Counted from the stretch's first letter, positions 27,013-36,269 are shown. The stretch is DNA of 64,000 bases from CAKRJP01 sp963597615 (GCA_963597615.1 CAVBQS010000040.1:8723-72722), one strand, 5' to 3'. Made by a program: numbers and translations. The notes: a model not told the origin generated them from the letters alone.

Positions 27013-28473
27013 ATGATGTATCCGGAATGCGACGAAATCTTAGAATTGGCTAAGTCTTATGACATTGTGCCGGTTTGTAAGGAGATTTATGCAGATGTTA
27101 TAACACCAATTACCCTGCTTAGAAAGATTGCAGGTTTAAGTAAACGATATTATTTGTTGGAGAGTATTGAAGGCGGTGAAAAATGGGGACGATATTCCTT
27201 CTTGGGATTTGATCCCATTATGAGAGTTTACTGTGAAAATAATACGGTTACCATTGAGCAGGATGGCCAGGAGAAAAAGATTCCTACGAAGAAGCCTTTA
27301 GAGGTTTTGAGGGAGATTATGAAAGACTATAAGGCTCCAAGGCTTCAGAACCTTCCTCCTTTTGCCGGAGGCTTGGTAGGATATTTTGCCTACGCTATGA
27401 TGGGATATGCAGAGCCGGTATTAAAGATCAAGAAGGGCACCTTTCATGATTATGATCTTATGATGTTTGACAAGGTCATTGCCTATGATCATTTGAAACA
27501 AAAGATTTGTGTTATTGTCAATATGAAGACCGACAAGGTAATGGAAAATTATGGAAAGGCCACTGCAGATATTCAGAGCATTATCCACATGATTCGTCAG
27601 GCAGAGGTAAAGGAGATCCCTCTTTCTGACAGCAAGATTGATTTTACCTGTAATGTAAGTAAGGAAGACTATTGCAAGATTATTGAGAAAACCAAGGAAT
27701 ATATTGTAAATGGGGACATTTTCCAGGCAGTTATTGCAAGGCAGTTTAGCAGCCCCTATGAGGGAAGCCTTATTAATCCCTACCGGGTCCTTCGAACTAC
27801 CAACCCATCCCCCTATATGGTCTTTATGAAAATCGATGATGATGAACTGATGAGTAGTTCCCCGGAGACTTTGGTAAGACTGCAAAATGGAAGGTTGACC
27901 ACCTTCCCGGTGGCAGGGTCAAGGCCTAGAGGAAAGACAGAGGAAGAAGACCAGGCTCTTGTAGAAGACCTTCTTGGAGATGAGAAGGAACTTTCCGAAC
28001 ACAACATGCTGGTGGACCTTGGAAGAAATGATTTGGGACGAATTTCTAAATTTGACTCTGTGGAAGTTACAGAATATATGATGATTCACAAATATTCCAA
28101 GATCATGCACATTTGCTCCCAAGTAGAAAGTGATATCCGCCAGGACAAGGATGGCCTGGATGCCATTGAATCCGTCCTGCCGGCAGGAACTCTTTCCGGG
28201 GCACCTAAGATTCGGGCTTGCCAGATTATTGAGGAAATGGAAAGTGAAGAGCGAGGCATCTACGGAGGAGCCTTAGGCTATTTAGATTTTACCGGAAACT
28301 TAGATACCTGTATCGCCATCCGCATGGCAGTAAAGAAAAATGGTCGGGTCTATGTAGAGGCCGGGGGTGGAATCGTGGCGGACAGTATCCCGGAAAATGA
28401 ATATCAGGAATCTGCAAATAAAGCAGCGGCAGTTATGAATGCCATTAAAAATGCCAAGGAGGTGCTGGACTAA
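27013..28473 (+). CDS. trpE: Anthranilate synthase component I
   Basis: 486 residues. Converts chorismate to anthranilate using ammonia delivered by TrpG. It contains the N-terminal regulatory domain with LLES (about 48-51), the feedback tryptophan site, and a chorismate-binding domain (about 225-480) with LPAGTLSGAPK. Two adjacent ATGs (27013 and 27016) follow AGGAGG; the second has the better spacing. First gene of the operon behind the T-box. The stop overlaps the trpG start by one base (TAATG). Confidence 0.98.
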   Translation: MMYPECDEILELAKSYDIVPVCKEIYADVITPITLLRKIAGLSKRYYLLESIEGGEKWGRYSFLGFDPIMRVYCENNTVTIEQDGQEKKIPTKKPLEVLREIMKDYKAPRLQNLPPFAGGLVGYFAYAMMGYAEPVLKIKKGTFHDYDLMMFDKVIAYDHLKQKICVIVNMKTDKVMENYGKATADIQSIIHMIRQAEVKEIPLSDSKIDFTCNVSKEDYCKIIEKTKEYIVNGDIFQAVIARQFSSPYEGSLINPYRVLRTTNPSPYMVFMKIDDDELMSSSPETLVRLQNGRLTTFPVAGSRPRGKTEEEDQALVEDLLGDEKELSEHNMLVDLGRNDLGRISKFDSVEVTEYMMIHKYSKIMHICSQVESDIRQDKDGLDAIESVLPAGTLSGAPKIRACQIIEEMESEERGIYGGALGYLDFTGNLDTCIAIRMAVKKNGRVYVEAGGGIVADSIPENEYQESANKAAAVMNAIKNAKEVLD

Positions 28474-29036
28474 TGGTACTTTTAATTGATAATTATGACA
28501 GTTTTTCTTATAACTTAGTACAGCTGGCCGGAAGCATTGAGCCGGACATTCAGGTGATTCGAAATGATGCTATGACAGCGGAAGAAATAGAAGCCCTAGC
28601 ACCAGACCATATTATTTTATCTCCAGGGCCAGGTTACCCAAAGGATGCAGGGGTCTGCGAGGAAGTGGTAAAAAAACTAAAAGGAAAGATTCCGATTTTA
28701 GGAGTGTGTTTAGGACACCAGGCGATTTGCGAGGCCTTTGGAGCTACCATAGCCAGAGCCCCAAAGCTTATGCATGGAAAGAAAAGCCCTATGGATCTTA
28801 TAGGAGAAAGCCCCTTGTTTAAGGGCTTGGGAGATAAGATGGATGGAGCCAGATACCATTCCCTAGTGGCAGTAAAAGAAACCCTTCCGGAAGAATTGGA
28901 GGTTATCGCCACAGGGCCGGAGGGAGAAATTATGGCAGTCCAGCATAAAGACTACCCAGTATATGGATTACAGTTTCACCCGGAATCCATCCTAACCCCT
29001 AAGGGACGAATCTTGATGGAGAATTACTTACAATGA
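28473..29036 (+). CDS. trpG: Anthranilate synthase glutamine amidotransferase component
   Basis: 187 residues. Hydrolyses glutamine and passes ammonia to TrpE. The class I triad is visible: nucleophilic Cys in GVCLGHQAI (about residue 81) and His-Glu in FHPESI (about 170). It starts within the trpE stop codon, so translation is coupled. The chain is not fused to TrpD, unlike some enterobacterial forms. It may also serve aminodeoxychorismate synthase, as in Bacillus, but no pab genes are near. Confidence 0.97.
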   Translation: MVLLIDNYDSFSYNLVQLAGSIEPDIQVIRNDAMTAEEIEALAPDHIILSPGPGYPKDAGVCEEVVKKLKGKIPILGVCLGHQAICEAFGATIARAPKLMHGKKSPMDLIGESPLFKGLGDKMDGARYHSLVAVKETLPEELEVIATGPEGEIMAVQHKDYPVYGLQFHPESILTPKGRILMENYLQ

Positions 29037-29048
29037 AAGGAGATTAGC

Positions 29049-30059
29049 ATGATTAAGGAAGCAATTTATAAAGTAGTAAATAGGGAAAATTTAACAGCAG
29101 CTGAGGCTGAGGCTGTTATGGAAGAGATTATGTCAGGCAATGCCACCCAGGCTCAGATGTCTGCATTTCTTACAGGTCTTCGCATGAAGGGGGAGACCAT
29201 TGAAGAGATTACAGCCTTAGCAAAGGGCATGAGAGCCAAAGGCACAAAGGTAAATACCAATGGAGATGTGTTTGAAATCGTAGGAACCGGCGGAGATGAG
29301 GTGGGAACCTTTAATATTTCCACTACGTCAGCCTTTGTGATTGCCTCTGCAGGAGTTTCTGTGGCAAAGCATGGCAACCGCAGCGTTTCCAGCAAAAGCG
29401 GGGCTGCAGATGTGTTAGAACATTTGGGAGTGAATTTAAATTTAGATGCGGCCCAGAATGAAGAAGTCCTAAAAAAAGTTGGAATTTGCTTCTTATTTGC
29501 CCAGGTTTATCACTCTTCTATGAAGTATGTAGGCCCGGTGCGTAAGGAAATCGGAATTCGAACCGTATTTAATATTTTAGGACCTCTTACCAATCCGGCA
29601 GCAGCAAATTTGCAGCTTTTAGGGGTCTATGATGAGAAACTTGCCAAGCCTTTAGCTCAGGTTCTTTCCAATTTAGGAGTAGTTCGAGGAGCCTCTGTCT
29701 ACGGAAATGGGTTAGATGAGATAACCCTGGCAGGTCCTAGTAAGGTATACGAGATCAACCATGGAACCATTACAAATTATGAGATTAGTCCAGAGCAGTT
29801 TGGATTTAAGACCTGTGACCTGGAAGACTTAATCGGAGGAACTCCGGAAGAGAATGCCCAGATTACAAAAGATATTTTATCAGGAAAAGAACAGGGACCA
29901 AAACGCCAGGTAGTGCAGATGAATGCCGGCATGAGCCTTTATTTGGCTGGAAAGGCAGACACTTTAGAAGAAGGGGTGAAGCTGGCAGGAGACTTGATTG
30001 ACTCTGGAAAGGCACTGAAGAAACTGGAAGCCTTTAAAGAAGCTACACAGACTGTATAG
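29049..30059 (+). CDS. trpD: Anthranilate phosphoribosyltransferase
   Basis: 336 residues starting at ATG 29049 behind AAAGGAG. Transfers phosphoribose from PRPP to anthranilate. The PRPP-binding loop GTGGDEVGTFNIST (about 78-91) and the KHGNRSVSSKSGAADVLE segment (about 105-122) are complete. Normal length. It lies 12 bases after trpG. Confidence 0.98.
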   Translation: MIKEAIYKVVNRENLTAAEAEAVMEEIMSGNATQAQMSAFLTGLRMKGETIEEITALAKGMRAKGTKVNTNGDVFEIVGTGGDEVGTFNISTTSAFVIASAGVSVAKHGNRSVSSKSGAADVLEHLGVNLNLDAAQNEEVLKKVGICFLFAQVYHSSMKYVGPVRKEIGIRTVFNILGPLTNPAAANLQLLGVYDEKLAKPLAQVLSNLGVVRGASVYGNGLDEITLAGPSKVYEINHGTITNYEISPEQFGFKTCDLEDLIGGTPEENAQITKDILSGKEQGPKRQVVQMNAGMSLYLAGKADTLEEGVKLAGDLIDSGKALKKLEAFKEATQTV

Positions 30060-30071
30060 GATGGAGGAGCT

Positions 30072-30866
30072 ATGATTTTAGACCAACTGGCAGCTTATGC
30101 CAAAACTAGAGTACAAAAGGCCCAGCACAAAGTTCCTTTTTCAGAGATTCGAAGGCAGGCCCTTCTTATGAATCTGGACACAGGCTTCCCGGTGGAGCAG
30201 GCCTTAAAGGAAGAAGGAATTCACTATATCTGCGAGGTGAAAAAAGCCTCCCCTTCCAAGGGACTTATAGCAAAAGATTTCCCTTATCTTCAAATTGCAA
30301 AGGACTATGAGGAGGCAGGAGCTACCATGATTTCCTGCCTGACAGAGCCTAAGTGGTTTAAGGGAAGGGATGAATATTTACAGGAAATTGCAAAAAATGT
30401 AAAGATTCCGGTACTTCGAAAAGATTTTACCGTAGATGAGTATCAGATTTATGAGGCCAAGGTTTTAGGAGCTTCCTGCGTCCTTTTGATCTGTGCCATC
30501 TTAGATACAGATACTATTAAAAGATACTTAAAAATCTGCCATAAGTTGGGGCTTTCTGCTATTGTGGAGGTTCATGATGAAAAAGAAATGGAATCGGCCG
30601 TCCAGGCAGGAGCCAGAATCATCGGAGTGAACAACCGCAATCTAAAGGATTTTACCGTAGATATCAATAACAGTATTAGGCTTCGAAGCCTGGCTCCAAA
30701 AGAGATTTTATTTATTGCAGAAAGTGGAATTAAAACCACAGAGGATATCCAGGTCTTAAAAGAAGCCAAGGTTAATGGGGCTTTGATCGGAGAGACCTTA
30801 ATGCGAAGTCCTGATAAAAAAGCCATGCTGGAAGAATTAAATGGAGCAAAATTATGTGTAAAATAA
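30072..30866 (+). CDS. trpC: Indole-3-glycerol phosphate synthase
   Basis: 264 residues starting at ATG 30072 behind GGAGGAG. Forms indole-3-glycerol phosphate by ring closure with loss of CO2. The catalytic lysine lies in CEVKKASPSKG (about 53-63), with VLRKDF near 114 and the phosphate-binding GESG-type loop AESGI near 220. A single-domain enzyme, not fused to TrpF. Its last 13 bases overlap trpF. Confidence 0.98.
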   Translation: MILDQLAAYAKTRVQKAQHKVPFSEIRRQALLMNLDTGFPVEQALKEEGIHYICEVKKASPSKGLIAKDFPYLQIAKDYEEAGATMISCLTEPKWFKGRDEYLQEIAKNVKIPVLRKDFTVDEYQIYEAKVLGASCVLLICAILDTDTIKRYLKICHKLGLSAIVEVHDEKEMESAVQAGARIIGVNNRNLKDFTVDINNSIRLRSLAPKEILFIAESGIKTTEDIQVLKEAKVNGALIGETLMRSPDKKAMLEELNGAKLCVK

Positions 30867-31492
30867 AAATCTGCGGCTTAAAGCGCCCGGAAGATATAAA
30901 AATGGTAAACGACTATGAGCCGGATTTTGGCGGTTTTGTCTTTGCAGGGACCAAGCGAAAAATTGATTTTGATACAGCCAAAAACTTAAGAGCTCTTATG
31001 GACCCGCAGATTCCGGCAGTAGGAGTTTTTGTAAATGAAAAGATAGAATTGATTGAAGCCTTGTGTAGAGAAAATATTATCCAGCTGGTGCAGCTTCACG
31101 GAGATGAGGATGAAGCCTATATTAGGACCTTGAAAGAAAAAGTCAGCCTTCCCTTGATTAAGGCAGTTCGGGTTAAGAATCAAGAACAAATTTTGGAGGC
31201 CCAAAAACTTCCTGTGGATTATTTGCTTTTAGATACCTATGTGGGGGGAGCTTACGGCGGCAGTGGGGTGACTTTTGATAAAAACCTGATTCCGAAGCTT
31301 ACCAAACCTTATTTTCTGGCAGGAGGATTAGCTACAGAAAATATCTTAGAGAGAATCGAAGGCCTCACACCTTACGGGGTAGATGTAAGCAGTGGAGTGG
31401 AGACTGATGGCTTTAAGGATGAAGAAAAAGTGGATGCATTTATTTACAAGATTCGAGGACACAGAAGCAATGAGCGGCTGCTTTTTATGTAA
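30854..31492 (+). CDS. trpF: Phosphoribosylanthranilate isomerase
   Basis: 212 residues. Amadori rearrangement of phosphoribosylanthranilate. KICGLKRPEDI near the start contains the catalytic cysteine, VQLHGDE is near 77-83, and LDTYVGGAYGGSG carries the catalytic aspartate. The start ATG 30854 lies inside trpC, so translation is coupled. About 20 residues after the usual end (NERLLFM) form a short extra tail. Fifty bases separate it from trpB. Confidence 0.96.
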   Translation: MCKIKICGLKRPEDIKMVNDYEPDFGGFVFAGTKRKIDFDTAKNLRALMDPQIPAVGVFVNEKIELIEALCRENIIQLVQLHGDEDEAYIRTLKEKVSLPLIKAVRVKNQEQILEAQKLPVDYLLLDTYVGGAYGGSGVTFDKNLIPKLTKPYFLAGGLATENILERIEGLTPYGVDVSSGVETDGFKDEEKVDAFIYKIRGHRSNERLLFM

Positions 31493-31542
31493 TAGTGCAA
31501 GAGAAAGATTGTTAAATAGACATTGAGAAAGGATCATAAGAA

Positions 31543-32727
31543 ATGAGCAAAGGAAGATATGGACAATACGGTGGCCAGTATGTCCCAGAGACTTTAATGA
31601 ATGCGGTGGGAGAACTGGAGGAAGCCTACGAAAAATATAAAAAAGACCCAGAATTTATGGCAGAGCTAGATGACCTTTATAAGAATTATGCAGGCCGTCC
31701 ATCTCTTTTATATGAAGCAAAGAAGATGACAAAGGACCTGGGAGGGGCAAAAATTTATTTAAAACGTGAGGATTTAAATCACACAGGAGCCCACAAGATC
31801 AATAACGTATTAGGCCAGGTGCTTTTGGCCAAGAAAATGGGAAAGACCCGGGTAATTGCAGAGACCGGAGCCGGCCAGCACGGTGTTGCTACAGCTACGG
31901 CAGCAGCCCTTATGGATATGGAATGTGAAATTTACATGGGAAAAGAGGATACGGTTCGTCAGGCTTTAAATGTTTATCGAATGGAGCTTTTAGGAGCCAA
32001 GGTTCATGCAGTAACCAGTGGAACCATGACCTTAAAAGATGCGGTAAATGAGGCCATGAGAGAGTGGGCAAACCGTATGGATGATACTTTATATGTATTA
32101 GGTTCTGTAATGGGTCCCCATCCATTCCCAATGATCGTCAGGGATTTCCAGAAAATTATTGGTGAGGAGATTAAGGAGCAGATTTTAGAAAAAGAAGGCA
32201 GACTTCCAGATGCAGTAATCGCCTGCGTAGGTGGTGGCAGCAATGCCATTGGGGCTTTCTATGAATTTATTCCAGATGAAAGCGTTCGCCTCATTGGTTG
32301 TGAGGCAGCAGGCCTTGGGGTTGACACTGAAAAACATGCAGCTACCATTGCCAGAGGTTCCCAGGGAATCTTCCACGGTATGAAGTCCTTATTCTGTCAA
32401 AATGAGTATGGACAGATTGCCCTGGTATATTCTATTTCCGCAGGTCTTGACTATCCGGGAATTGGACCGGAACATGCAAATTTGGCAGAAACTGGACGGG
32501 CAGAATATGTGCCAATTACCGATGATGAGGCGGTAGATGCCTTTGAATATTTGTCAAAAACAGAGGGAATCATTCCTGCCATTGAGAGTGCACACGCCAT
32601 TGCTTATGCAAAGAAGTTAGCTCCTACCATGGACAAGGATCAGATTATTGTAGTAAATGTTTCCGGCCGTGGAGACAAAGACGTAGCAGCAATTGCAAGA
32701 TACAGAGGGGTGGATATCTATGAGTAA
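31543..32727 (+). CDS. trpB: Tryptophan synthase beta chain
   Basis: 394 residues starting at ATG 31543 behind AGAAAGGA. Joins indole and serine to give tryptophan with pyridoxal phosphate. The PLP lysine lies in HTGAHKINN (about 83-91), ETGAGQHG is near 107-114 and the phosphate-binding GGGSNAIG near 230. This is a TrpB1-type chain suited to the alpha-beta complex. The last eight bases overlap trpA. Confidence 0.98.
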   Translation: MSKGRYGQYGGQYVPETLMNAVGELEEAYEKYKKDPEFMAELDDLYKNYAGRPSLLYEAKKMTKDLGGAKIYLKREDLNHTGAHKINNVLGQVLLAKKMGKTRVIAETGAGQHGVATATAAALMDMECEIYMGKEDTVRQALNVYRMELLGAKVHAVTSGTMTLKDAVNEAMREWANRMDDTLYVLGSVMGPHPFPMIVRDFQKIIGEEIKEQILEKEGRLPDAVIACVGGGSNAIGAFYEFIPDESVRLIGCEAAGLGVDTEKHAATIARGSQGIFHGMKSLFCQNEYGQIALVYSISAGLDYPGIGPEHANLAETGRAEYVPITDDEAVDAFEYLSKTEGIIPAIESAHAIAYAKKLAPTMDKDQIIVVNVSGRGDKDVAAIARYRGVDIYE

Positions 32728-33496
32728 AATAAGGGAAGCATTTAAAAATAAAAAAGCATTTATTCCATTTGTCACAGGAGGAGACCCTTCTTTAGATTTG
32801 ACAAAAGACCTGATTATTGCCATGGAAAAGGCTGGGGCTAGTTTGATAGAGATTGGCATTCCTTTCTCAGATCCCATTGCTGAAGGGGTGGTAATCCAGG
32901 AGGCAGATGAAAGATCTCTGGCAGCAGGAACTACAACAGACAAGCTTTTTGACATGGTAAAAGAAGTTCGTGAAACTGTAAAAATTCCCTTGGTATTTAT
33001 GACTTATGTAAATCCAGTATTCACCTATGGAAAAGATAGATTTATGGAAAAATGTGCAGAGTGTGGCATTGATGGGGTCATTGTTCCTGACGTGCCTTTT
33101 GAGGAGCGGATGGAGCTTCTTCCTAGTTGCGAGAAATATGGCATTGACTTAATTTCCATGATTGCCCCTACCTCTGATGATAGAATCCAGGCCATTGCAA
33201 AAGAGGCTCAGGGATTTATTTACTGTGTTTCATCCCTGGGGGTTACCGGTGTCAGAAAAGAAATTAATACAGATATTGGGACCATGGTGGAGCAGGTAAA
33301 AGCTGTGGCCGACGTTCCTGTGGCAGTAGGATTTGGAATCTCTACTCCGGACCAGGCAAGGAAAATGGCAGGCCTTTCTGACGGAGCCATTGTAGGATCT
33401 GCCATTGTAAAAATCGTGGCAGAACATGGAAAAGAGGCAGTGCCTTATGTGATAGACTATGTGAAAAATATGGTAGCTGCAGTGGCAGAGGCTTGA
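32720..33496 (+). CDS. trpA: Tryptophan synthase alpha chain
   Basis: 258 residues from ATG 32720, which overlaps the end of trpB (TATGAGTAA). Cleaves indole-3-glycerol phosphate to indole. E44 in IEIGIPFSDP is the base corresponding to Glu49 of the Salmonella enzyme. The position of catalytic Asp60 is a glutamate here (E55 in DPIAEGVV), and the usual Pro two residues on is Val. The phosphate loop GFGIST is near 210. Glu at this site also seems common in clostridial TrpA, so the chain is probably active. Only a very weak hairpin follows the gene. Confidence 0.97.
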   Translation: MSKIREAFKNKKAFIPFVTGGDPSLDLTKDLIIAMEKAGASLIEIGIPFSDPIAEGVVIQEADERSLAAGTTTDKLFDMVKEVRETVKIPLVFMTYVNPVFTYGKDRFMEKCAECGIDGVIVPDVPFEERMELLPSCEKYGIDLISMIAPTSDDRIQAIAKEAQGFIYCVSSLGVTGVRKEINTDIGTMVEQVKAVADVPVAVGFGISTPDQARKMAGLSDGAIVGSAIVKIVAEHGKEAVPYVIDYVKNMVAAVAEA

Positions 33497-33568
33497 AAAT
33501 AGCCCTAAGAAGATTTTCTTCGTATTATAGAGTGTTATAGAATAGATGGAGTCCCGGGGGAGTCTTTG

Positions 33569-33597
33569 TTGACGGTTATGAGGCTTTGTATTATTAT
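33569..33597 (+). promoter_or_regulatory. Promoter for the zinc-ribbon protein and RelA/SpoT-family gene
   Basis: TTGACG (33569-33574), 17-base spacer, TATTAT (33592-33597), about 85 bases before the start codon at 33681. Confidence 0.6.
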
Positions 33598-33680
33598 GAA
33601 CATGACTTCTGAAGGACATTTTAAGAAAATTTAAGAAGGAATCTATCAGTTGTAAAAATAAAACAGGAGGAAATCATCGC

Positions 33681-34370
33681 ATGAAAATTTGTAAAAATTG
33701 TGGTGCGTCCATTGCAGATGAGGCAATGTTTTGCACCCAGTGTGGGGCAAAGTTTGAGGCCTTAAATGAGTCGGTGCAGGAAGAGACATCGGCGACTGAG
33801 GCTCTTAAGACGGAAGTGACCACAGAAAATCAACAGCAGTCAGAGAAAGAGGGCACACAGGGCCAGGCTCCAAATAATGAAGCGGGTGCCTATGCCTATG
33901 GCCAACAACAAAATTTTAACCAGGAAAATTATAATCAGCAGAATTTTAACCAGCAAAATTATAATCAGGGGGGATATAACCAGGGCCCTTACGGTGGATA
34001 CCAGCAGTATTATACCCAGACAAATCCTTATGATCACACATCTGAATTTTCAGCAAAGGATGTATCGGATAATAAGGTCATTGCTATGATGCTATATCTT
34101 ACCAGCTTCTTAGGAGTTTTTGTGGCCTTGCTTGCGGCTCCGGATTCTCCGTATTTGAAGTTCCATGTAAGACAGGCCATTAAATTTATTGTAGTAGATA
34201 CCTTGGTAGGAATCATTGGAGCAGTCTTGTTCTTCACCTTTATTATTCCGGTTTTGGCTGCGATCTTTGTATTCGTAATGTGGATCTGTAAGATTATTAC
34301 ATTCTTCTCAATTTGCGGTGGCAAATCAGTAGAACCAGTGATTATCCGTCATTTCGGATTCTTAAGATAA
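33681..34370 (+). CDS. Zinc-ribbon membrane protein with Q/N/Y-rich repeats
   Basis: 229 residues starting at ATG 33681 behind AGGAGG. An N-terminal zinc ribbon (CKNCG at 3-7, CTQCG at 19-23) is followed by an acidic linker. A low-complexity stretch (about 75-120) is built from NQENYNQQNFNQ-like units, encoded by a tandem DNA repeat near 33911-33969. Two or three hydrophobic helices (about 137-160, 170-215) resemble DUF4870/Tic20-like membrane proteins. The topology suggests cytosolic ribbon and repeats tethered to the membrane. The RelA/SpoT-family gene starts 15 bases downstream, so the two are co-expressed. Function unknown; the prion-like repeat could drive assembly. Confidence 0.85.
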   Translation: MKICKNCGASIADEAMFCTQCGAKFEALNESVQEETSATEALKTEVTTENQQQSEKEGTQGQAPNNEAGAYAYGQQQNFNQENYNQQNFNQQNYNQGGYNQGPYGGYQQYYTQTNPYDHTSEFSAKDVSDNKVIAMMLYLTSFLGVFVALLAAPDSPYLKFHVRQAIKFIVVDTLVGIIGAVLFFTFIIPVLAAIFVFVMWICKIITFFSICGGKSVEPVIIRHFGFLR

Positions 34371-34385
34371 TTGGGATGATTTTAA

Positions 34386-35375
34386 ATGATTACATTAAAT
34401 GATTACTTATATTCCGGAGATACGGTGCTTAAGATCTTGCAGCGTTATTATAAGGATTTAAGCAAAGAAGCCAAGAAAAATCAAAATGAAATCGACCGGA
34501 TTCATTGTAATTTTCTGCTTCAGATTCAGGAGCTTTTGCAGCACAATGACTTCTTAACAGCCCAGTCTCAGAAAATGAGGGAATTTTATAAATATATGGC
34601 AAAGGAGTATCCCTTCCTAGCCTTTACCTTCAAAGGAAGGATAAAATCCCTTATACGGGCCGAGGCCAAATTCAATGGTTACATTGTGGAGTATATCTAC
34701 AATTACTACAAGGAATATGGAACCTATCCTACAGTGGCAGAGCTTAAACAGCGCCTTAGTTGCTTTAGGGACCTGGTAGCTTACCGAATTGTAGTGGCCA
34801 TGCCCAAGTGCCATTTAAAGCCCGGACAGGATATTAAAGAAGAGGAGCTAAAATACCTCTATGAGATTGCCAATGCCCTGCCGGCCTTTTTGGAAGAACA
34901 TGGCTTTACAGCGGAGCCTGCAAATGGAGTCTGTGAAAGTGGGTCCCCTCTTATGGCAGAGGAAGTAAGACCCTATTACAGGGACTATATTTGGAACAAT
35001 GATAAGGGAGATTACCAGTCTCTACATGTAACTTTTTATGACAATAGCTCCAGGTGCTTTACAGAAGTACAGCTTCGCACTAAGGCTATGGATGATACCG
35101 CGGAGATTGGAGCTGCCAACCATCTAGGATATGAGAAAGCCCAGGAAAAAGAGCGGGCCAGAAGAGATGCCATTCCTGTAGGAGCAAGTATATACTTTGA
35201 TGAAGCCTATGAGAGGGTAAGAAAGATTGCTGCATTGGAACTATCTGAACTGGATGTTAATATGTTTGGAGCGGTGAATAATAGTCTGATCAATGATGGA
35301 TGTGGCTTGTACAGGGGAAGGCTGATCTTGCCATATGAGCATTTGTCTAGTTTTCAGAATGATTTGATCGATTAA
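34386..35375 (+). CDS. RelA/SpoT-domain protein, atypical
   Basis: 329 residues starting at ATG 34386 with only a weak GGGATGA upstream; probably coupled to the preceding gene. A helical N-terminus (1-80) precedes a RelA/SpoT synthetase fold (about 82-255). It shows FKGRIKSLI (83-91), FRDLVAYRIV (127-136), DYQSLHVTFYD (209-219) and EVQLRTKAMDDTAEIGAANH (227-246). The lysine and asparagine that usually precede GYxSLH are replaced by NDKGD, so (p)ppGpp synthesis is uncertain. It could be a divergent alarmone synthetase, or a tRNA- or nucleotide-modifying toxSAS-like enzyme. No HD domain. A second family member faces it at 35529. Confidence 0.82.
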   Translation: MITLNDYLYSGDTVLKILQRYYKDLSKEAKKNQNEIDRIHCNFLLQIQELLQHNDFLTAQSQKMREFYKYMAKEYPFLAFTFKGRIKSLIRAEAKFNGYIVEYIYNYYKEYGTYPTVAELKQRLSCFRDLVAYRIVVAMPKCHLKPGQDIKEEELKYLYEIANALPAFLEEHGFTAEPANGVCESGSPLMAEEVRPYYRDYIWNNDKGDYQSLHVTFYDNSSRCFTEVQLRTKAMDDTAEIGAANHLGYEKAQEKERARRDAIPVGASIYFDEAYERVRKIAALELSELDVNMFGAVNNSLINDGCGLYRGRLILPYEHLSSFQNDLID

Positions 35376-35473
35376 ATGATTAATTAAAGTATATTTAGGT
35401 GTGTGCGAAACCGAGAGACTTCCTTTCGTGGATTGGAGGCAATACTCCTTAATTTACATTAATGAAAAAAGGG

Positions 35474-35520
35474 AGAGGGTCTGTGAAAAACTTGCGTTTT
35501 TTTCAGGCCCTCTTTGTTGT
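35474..35520. terminator. Bidirectional terminator between the two RelA/SpoT-family genes
   Basis: The AGAGGGTCTG arm (35474-35483) pairs with CAGGCCCTCT (35504-35513), and an inner A/T stretch extends the stem. T-tracts occur on both sides, fitting the convergent gene pair. Confidence 0.8.
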
Positions 35521-35528
35521 TTTGGACT

Positions 35529-36269
35529 TTATTCGAAACTATAGTCTACGACTTTGTATTTTTCGATTTTGTTTCTTAGTTTTAGCATTCTTGCGTCTAG
35601 TTTGGCGATGTCTTCGGCTGCTTTGGCTAGTTCCTCGGCGATTTTTTCGCAGTCGTCTACGTCTCGTTTGTAGAAGAGCTGATAATCTAGTATGGACCAG
35701 TAGTCCATGGCTGTGGTGCGAAATTGGATTTCTACCCGTTCTTTCTGATAGGATTTCCCGAAGTAGATGGGGATATCGATAATCAGGTGCAGGCTTTTGT
35801 ATCCGTTTTTCTTGGGGTGCTTTATGTAATCTTTTTCTTTGATGACTTCAATATCTCCCTGGGCCTTTAGCTTGCCTGCTACTTCATAGACTTCATCTTC
35901 AAAGGGGCATACTACCCGGATTCCGATTAGATCGTTGAGATTTTTTTGAGCTGTTTCGAAATCGGTAGATAAGTCTTTTCGGACTAATTTGTTGTAAATA
36001 CTTTCCGGAGTCTTGATCCTGCTGCTTAATTGATTCACAACTGTGCGGCCTTTTTCCTTAGATAATTCAGCGTCGATCATAGCTAGCTTAGCTAACAAAA
36101 TATCAATGGCGCACTGACTTTTTAGCTGGTAGCTGGAGTCATAGACACACTTACTGATCTTGTTAATGGCTTTCTGAGATCCGACAAAATTTTTATAGCG
36201 TCGTTTGAATTTTGATTTAACATTAGGTGTTTCCTGCTCTTTGTTTTTTTCTCTATGTTTCTTGGTCAC
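35529..36269 (-). CDS. Small alarmone synthetase (GTP pyrophosphokinase family)
   Basis: 246 residues from GTG 36269, chosen because GGGAGGGG lies just upstream; a TTG at 36284 is the alternative. Transfers pyrophosphate from ATP to GTP or GDP to make (p)ppGpp. All synthetase motifs are intact: SRIKTPESIYNKL (83-95), NDLIGIRVVCPF (112-123), HPKKNGYKSLHLI (151-163) and VEIQFRTTAMDYWSILDYQ (179-197). No HD, TGS or ACT domains, so it is a RelQ/RelP-like stand-alone synthetase. The highly basic N-terminus (KKHREKNKEQE...KFKRRYK) is unusual. It is convergent with a divergent relative. Confidence 0.93.
   Translation of the reverse strand: MTKKHREKNKEQETPNVKSKFKRRYKNFVGSQKAINKISKCVYDSSYQLKSQCAIDILLAKLAMIDAELSKEKGRTVVNQLSSRIKTPESIYNKLVRKDLSTDFETAQKNLNDLIGIRVVCPFEDEVYEVAGKLKAQGDIEVIKEKDYIKHPKKNGYKSLHLIIDIPIYFGKSYQKERVEIQFRTTAMDYWSILDYQLFYKRDVDDCEKIAEELAKAAEDIAKLDARMLKLRNKIEKYKVVDYSFE

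Noticed and set aside
33497..33540. A trp operon terminator right after trpA
   Set aside because: Only GAAGA-TTT-TCTTC is available, too weak and without a T-tract to be called.
34386..35375. Calling this gene a proven toxin-antitoxin (toxSAS) system with 33681
   Set aside because: The upstream partner is a membrane protein unlike the known toxSAS antitoxins I can recall, and no toxicity signature can be read; kept only as a hypothesis.
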